Below, one piece after another: positions 59,648 through 64,000 of a stretch of DNA of 64,000 nt. The position numbers and the translations under genes were made by a program. Position 1 is the first letter of the stretch, and each line of letters opens with the position of its first letter. The DNA comes from Rapana venosa (Eukaryota > Mollusca > Gastropoda > Neogastropoda > Muricidae). The notes below the pieces were generated by a model. That model was not told where the DNA came from, did no database searches, and saw nothing but the letters and a program-made list of their open reading frames with translations. Location: assembly GCA_028751875.1 (NCBI GenBank), contig CM054155.1:55085492-55149491 (forward strand). Reading direction: 5' to 3'.

Positions 59648-60010
59648 GTCCTTGCGGGGACGGGATAGCCTGGTGGTCCGAGTGATGCGCATTGGACTCA
59701 TGATCTGCTGACCTGGGTTCGAATCTCGTTCAAGAGAATTTTTCCTCTGGAGTTAACTAACATCAGTGCCGACTCCACTTCCCTAAAAGTCCTTCAAATG
59801 AGACTATAAACCGAAGTCCCGTGTGCGGACGCACGCAGAGCATCTTGCGCACACGTTAAATTTTAACACGTTCTGCTTTTTAAAGAGTAGGTCATTGTGT
59901 ACCAGTTGGAAACGGATGACAAAATTGACAAAACTGCAGACACACGAGGACTGGCTATAAAAGCACATGAGTGATTATTCCATTATCATCGCAATAAAAG
60001 AATAAATATA
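59648..60010 (+). mobile_element. SINE family 4, most complete copy
   Basis: A tRNA head with A and B boxes is followed by AACATCAGTGCCGACTCCAC, the core TTCAAATGAGACTATAAACC, and CAGAGCATCTTGCGCACACG. The tail is GCACATGAGTGATTATTCCA with A-rich ATAAAAGAATAAATA. It is the reference for the truncated copies at 28015, 47935, 57301, 58375, 61388, 62165 and 62620. Confidence 0.88.
59666..59726 (+). promoter_or_regulatory. A and B boxes of SINE family 4
   Basis: TAGCCTGGTGG (59666-59676) and GGTTCGAATCT (59716-59726) match the pol III tRNA-type internal promoter. Confidence 0.7.
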
Positions 60011-60102
60011 AATAACGGATAAACAAGAGTTTAACCAAGTGCATGTGGACTTCAAGGAATGTCAGTTCAGCTTAATTTACAACCACCTCCACCCCACTTA
60101 AA

Positions 60103-60205
60103 AAAACAAACAATCAAAGTTTGATGCTTTCCACTTTAAAAAACAAACAATCAAAGTTTGATGCTTTCCACTTTAAAAAAAAAAAACAATCAAGGTTTGA
60201 TGCTT
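60103..60205. repeat. Short tandem repeat (~40 bp x 3)
   Basis: AACAATCAAAGTTTGATGCT followed by TTCCACTTTAAAA is repeated three times. Confidence 0.85.
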
Positions 60206-60284
60206 ATAACTACATCTGAAGAGCCCCTCTCCATGTTGTTTTCGTATTGTTTCTGCATACCTTCCACCATCACTTCATCTGTGT

Positions 60285-61018
60285 CTCGTTTAACCAGCTC
60301 CCTGTCTCAGCGAACCGCCTCTGTGCCTGGATTAACCAGGTCAAAGTCTCGGCTAACAAGGTCAGTGTCTTAGGCTAACCAGGTCAGTGTCTTGGCTAAC
60401 AAGATCATGGTCTCGGCTAACCAGGTCATGGTCTCGGCTAACCAGGTCAGTGTCTTGGCTAACAAGATCAGTGTCTTGGCTAACCAGATCAATGTCTTGG
60501 CTAACCAGATCAATGTCTTGGCTAACAAGATCAGTGTCTTGGCTAACCAGATCAATGTCTTAGACTAACCAGGTCAGTGTATTGGCTAACAAGGTCAGTG
60601 TCTTAGACTAACCAGGTCAATGTCTTGGCTAACCAGCTCAGTGTCTTGGCTAACCAGGTCAGTGTCTTAGACTAACCAGGTCAGTGTCTTAGACTAACCA
60701 GGTCAGTGTCTTAAGCTAACCAGGTCAGTGTCTTAGACTAACAAGGTCAGTGTCTTAGACTAACCAGGTCAGTGTCTTGGCTAACCAGCTCGGTGTCTCG
60801 GCTAACCAGCTCAGTGTCTCGGCTAACCAGGTCATGGTCTTGGCTAACCAGATCATGGTCTCGGCTAACCAGATCATGGTTTCGGCTAACCAGATGAATG
60901 TCTTGGCTAACCAGATGAATGTCTTGGCTAACCAGATCATGGTCTCGGCTAACCAGGTCATGGTCTCGGTTAACCAGGTCATGGTCTCGGCTAAGCAGCT
61001 GCAGGTCTTGGCTAGCCA
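60285..61018. repeat. 21-bp minisatellite, about 35 copies
   Basis: Units GGCTAACCAGGTCAGTGTCT repeat at 21 bp, with 22-bp variants (TTAGACTAACC) in the middle. Since 21 is a multiple of three, long frames open on both strands and read as seven-residue repeats such as WLAETMI. No start, splice or motif evidence makes them a gene. Confidence 0.95.
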
Positions 61019-61285
61019 GTCCAGCCTTACAGAAGCGATAGGTGACAGCCGCACAGCAGCAGTGGCAGACATGTTGCAGCCCATACGGACACGATCCCTG
61101 CAACAACGTCAGAGAGAGTGAACCTGGCCACTTTACAATAACCACCGCTTTAGGGCAATAACCGCTTTAGGACGATTACCACTTTAGGACACAGCATGCA
61201 TTACATCTAGAACAGGTAGGGATGCAGTTACCCGTAGTTGCTGAGGGTGTGTGTGTTTCTTGGGCAAAGGTGAATGTGGCGGAAG
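61019..61285. other. Unassigned DNA
   Basis: A short degenerate repeat (AATAACCRCTTTAGG, about 18 bp) occurs at 61135-61190. No gene evidence. Confidence 0.45.
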
Positions 61286-61287
61286 CG

Positions 61288-61371
<84 letters not shown>

Positions 61372-61650
61372 CCTCCCTCCCTCTCTCTACACACAGGGAC
61401 TGGATGTAAAAAAGCACATGAGTGCTTATTTCATTATCCTCGATTTAAAAAAGTATCTCTCTCCCTCCCTCTCTCTCTCTCTCTCTCCCTCCTCTCTCTC
61501 TGTCTCCCTCCCTCTTTCTCTCCATCCCTCCCTCCCTCTCTCTCCCCCTTCCTCTCTCCCCCTCCCTCTCTCTCTCTCTCTCCCTCCCTATCCCCCTCTC
61601 TCTCCCTCCCTCCCTCTCTCTCCCTCCCTCCCTCCCTCGTGGCTGCAGAC
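61286..61650. repeat. (CT)n/(CCCT)n tract split by a SINE tail
   Basis: CT-rich repeats at 61290-61387 and 61456-61640 lie either side of a 68-bp piece of SINE family 4. Confidence 0.97.
61388..61455 (+). mobile_element. SINE family 4 tail inside (CT)n
   Basis: GGGACTGGATGTAAAAAAGC and ACATGAGTGCTTATTTCATT, ending in TTAAAAAAGTAT then CT repeats. Confidence 0.8.
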
Positions 61651-61730
61651 TACTACTACTACTACTACTACTACTACATGGAATTTATACAACGCTATAT
61701 CTTGCAAAAAACCAAACCCTCCAACAAATC
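61650..61730 (-). mobile_element. CR1/L2-like LINE 3' terminus
   Basis: A (TAC)n run, then ATGGAATTTATACAACGCTA and TATCTTGCAAAAAACC, the complement of the LINE terminal sequence. Confidence 0.7.
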
Positions 61731-61866
61731 AAAGACTAGACATGTTCGTGTCACCCATTCCACAGACCGTAGCTGTTTTTCTCTAGTACAGAGAACAGAT
61801 AGGGATTTAACCTCTACTCAAGGGGTGTGTGTGCGTGCGTGTGTGTGCCTGCGCGCGCGAGCGTGC

Positions 61867-61897
<31 letters not shown>

Positions 61898-62150
61898 TGT
61901 GTTTGCCCACGTTTAACCTGATGTCTAAACAAGATTTCAACCAAGTGCACGCTGACTTCCAAGCAAATTTCAAGTCTCATTGGGAGGATCAGCAAGATCA
62001 TGACATTGGAACCAAAGTTATCTCTAGAGAAAGAAAAAACCCCAACCCACTCCACCTTCATGGAAACCTTAGCCAGTGTCCACATTGGCTGTCAGCTCTG
62101 CTATTCTGCCTCTTCTACAATATCTAAGGGGGTGGGGGGGGGGGGGGGTA
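61731..62150. other. Unassigned DNA with a (GT/GC)n tract
   Basis: The microsatellite lies at 61826-61902. A stretch near 61925-61975 resembles 60025-60060 (ACCAAGTGCA, GACTTC), a minor dispersed repeat. Poly-G at 62128-62148. Confidence 0.5.
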
Positions 62151-62164
62151 GGTAATTGCCAGGT

Positions 62165-62435
62165 GGTTACAGAGTTGCACTCGTGATCTGACGGTTCCTG
62201 GTTACCAACCAGAACCACCCAGTCAAGATTCTCTTCCCTTGGAGTGAACTTCAGTGCTGACTCCGCTCTCCCCGAAAAGGTCCTTCGGATGAGACTATAA
62301 ACCGAAGTCCTGTGTGCGAGCGAACGCAGAACATCTTGCGCGCACGTTATTTAAAACCTGTTCTGTTCTCTCCAAAAACAAAAAGAATAGATTCCACGGC
62401 TGGCCGATTGGAACAGTAATAAATCACATGCACAA
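62165..62435 (+). mobile_element. SINE family 4, degraded head and core
   Basis: CTTCAGTGCTGACTCCGCTC, TCCTTCGGATGAGACTATAA and CAGAACATCTTGCGCGCACG are in family order. The head is worn and the CACATGAGTG tail is replaced. Confidence 0.75.
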
Positions 62436-62464
62436 TGGTGTCGTGTTTAGAGGTAAGAAATCGA

Positions 62465-63045
62465 CCAGAGGGGGGTGGGGGTGAGAGGGAGGGAGAGAAA
62501 AGAGAGAGAGAAGGAGGGGGAGAAGAGGAAAGGGGAAAAGGAGAGAGAGAGCGAGAGGGGAAAGAGAGAGAGAAGAGAGAGAGGGAGAGAGGGGGGGGGA
62601 AGAGATTTTTATTTATTTCTTCATTCTTTTATATCGAGGATAAGGGAATAAGCACTCATGTGCTTTTTTACATCCAGTCCCCGTGTGTATGCGGTTTTGT
62701 AAATTTTGTCATCTATTTCCACCGGCACACAATGGAGAGAGAGTTTGAGAGGAGAGAGAGGGAGAGAGAGAGGAGGAGGAGGAGAGGGAGAGAGAGGGAG
62801 AGAGAAGGAGAGAGAGAGAGGGGGGGGAAAGAGATGGAGAGAGAGAGTTGAGAGGGAGAGAGAGGAGGAGAGAGAGAGGAGAGACAGGGAGACAGAGAAA
62901 CACAGAGAGAACCGCCAGCCAGCCAGACAGACACAGAGAGACAGACAGAGAGACAGAAAGATAGAGCCAGAGTCAAAGACCGACCGACACAGACAGAGAA
63001 ACACAGACAGACAGAAACAGAAACAGAGAAACACAGACAGACAGA
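62465..63045. repeat. (GA)n-rich tract split by a SINE tail
   Basis: GA/GGA repeats at 62465-62608, then GA/ACAG repeats at 62735-63045. Serine/leucine- or arginine/glutamate-rich frames across it are artefacts. Confidence 0.97.
62618..62735 (-). mobile_element. SINE family 4 tail inside (GA)n
   Basis: The complement of the family tail (TTCTTTTATATCGAGGATAA, AAGCACTCATGTGC), flanked on both sides by GA repeat. On the minus strand the tail again leads into CT. Confidence 0.82.
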
Positions 63046-64000
63046 GTTTTGAATACGTTGAAGGGAGTGGATAGATGATGCTGGCAGACCAGCCAAAAGA
63101 GAATTGCAATAGTCCAGACGTGAAAGAATGAGAGATGCCACGAGTTTTGATGTTGCGTCTGTGGACAGGTACTTTCGAATTGCACTAATACGCGTAATTG
63201 ATAGAAGCAGGACTGGCAGGTCTGGGTGATGAATTTTTGCATAGAGAGTGTGTTGTCAATAATGACCTCTAGATACTTTACAGCAGTGGATAGAGGGACT
63301 GATGCATTGCCGAATTCTATTGAAGCTGTTGTAATGGAAGAGAGTTTGTTTTTGGTCCCTACAAGCATGGCTTCAGTTTTACCAGTGTTTAGTTGTAACT
63401 TGTTCTCTATCATCCAGTTTTGGATATCTTGAAAGCAGTAGGCCATAGTCATCAAGAGGGAAGACAGATTTTCAGGAGTGTCACTGCTTAGAATCTGAGA
63501 GTCATCTGCATAAAAGCGATGGTTGATCTGATGGCGGTTAATTATATGTGACAGTGGAGCGGTGTAGAGAGTGAAAAGAACAGGGCCCAGAACAGATCCC
63601 TGCGGAACTCCACATTCCAGTCTGGCAAGTACTGACTGAATCTTGTTTACTGTGACTGTCTGGAATTGGTCAGTCAGGTATGAGCTAAACCAGATGAGGG
63701 CTGTACCAGTAACACCAAACGTTTCTTGAAGACGGGAGAGAAGGATAGAGTGGTCAATAGTATCAAAGGCTGCAGATAAGTCGAGTAGAGTGAGGAGGGA
63801 GATTTTCCCTGAGTCAGAAGCAAGTAGAAGCATGTTTAAGGTGTGAACTAAGGTGGTTTCAGTGTTGTGGTTGGCGCGATAGGCAGACTGAAACGCAGGA
63901 AGAAGACTGTTGGAGAGAGGGTGGTTGTTGAGATGTTTCAGAACTACTCTTTCAAAGACTTTAGAGATAAAAGGTAGGTTGGAAACAGGTCTGTAATTCT
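63046..64000 (-). pseudogene. CR1/L2-like LINE reverse transcriptase (runs off window)
   Basis: The minus strand encodes RT with LLDLSAAFDTIDHSILLSRL (about 63785), GVPQGSVLGPVLFTLY (about 63590) and the intact catalytic FYADDSQILSS (about 63510). A frameshift near 63190 moves the continuation (SLILSRLDYCNSLLAGLP) to another frame. The element then stops at 63046 against a GA/ACAG microsatellite, without its usual C-terminus or (ATT)n tail. It is therefore truncated at the 3' side, which is unusual for a LINE and suggests later deletion. More of it lies beyond 64000. Confidence 0.85.

Noticed and set aside
60755..61145. Minus-strand 109-132-codon frames with heptad repeats
   Set aside because: They derive from a 21-bp minisatellite, and overlapping alternative frames are equally open. 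Kept only as a low-interest finding.
61222..62127. 301-codon open frame across CT tracts
   Set aside because: It is mostly serine/leucine/proline from CT/CCCT repeats, and runs through a SINE tail and a LINE terminus. No gene signature.

Overview
The window is repeat-dominated animal DNA. It has long introns with canonical splice sites, many non-LTR retrotransposon (LINE) relics of at least five lineages, several tRNA-headed SINE families, a Mutator-like DNA-transposon relic, and many satellite, minisatellite and microsatellite tracts. The mix of CR1/L2-like, RTE-like and RNase-H-bearing LINEs, (ATT)n-tailed SINEs and a Mutator-like transposase fits a marine invertebrate. I infer a mollusc, probably a gastropod, but nothing here proves it. 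One 500-N scaffold gap lies at 2389-2888.

Only one convincing cellular gene is visible. It runs on the + strand from 27668 to 42096 in four recognisable exons: a signal-peptide exon (27668-27728), two large exons (31003-31403 and 38758-39159) that each encode a related cysteine-rich, Ig-like extracellular module of about 134 residues, and a short last exon (41963-42096). It predicts a small secreted protein of about 330 residues from no family I can name. A broken copy of its last exon lies 38.15 kb upstream at 3812. Similar flanking DNA surrounds both (about 3.2-10.6 kb and 40.6-46.8 kb). The locus is therefore a head-to-tail tandem duplication, and the rest of the left copy lies outside the window.

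Layout: 1-2.4 kb, LINE fragments. 3.1-10.6 kb, left duplication copy with minisatellites, interrupted by a nearly full-length CR1/L2-like LINE (5.65-9.15 kb). 11-13.9 kb, a 28-bp array and non-coding DNA. 14-19.9 kb, a nest of LINEs inside LINEs plus a SINE. 20.2-25.8 kb, three copies of an unusually long (about 865 bp) tRNA-headed SINE, a 49-bp satellite and a MITE-like palindrome. 27.1-42.1 kb, the gene, with SINEs and a SINE-interrupted LINE in its introns. 42.1-46.8 kb, right duplication copy with a 55-bp satellite. 47-52.3 kb, SINEs, two minisatellites (32 bp, born inside a SINE, and 44 bp) and a LINE. 53.2-58.4 kb, LINE and Mutator-like relics and a 59-bp array. 58.4-63.0 kb, SINE pieces, a 21-bp array and long CT/GA tracts. 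63.05-64 kb, another CR1/L2-like LINE running off the window.

SINE and LINE biology is visible directly. One SINE family ends in the same terminal sequence and (ATT)n tail as the CR1/L2-like LINE, which suggests it borrows that LINE's reverse transcriptase. Two nearly identical copies of this SINE sit inside two different LINEs. Three SINE families with different heads share a central core. Classifications were made by eye from protein motifs, without database search.
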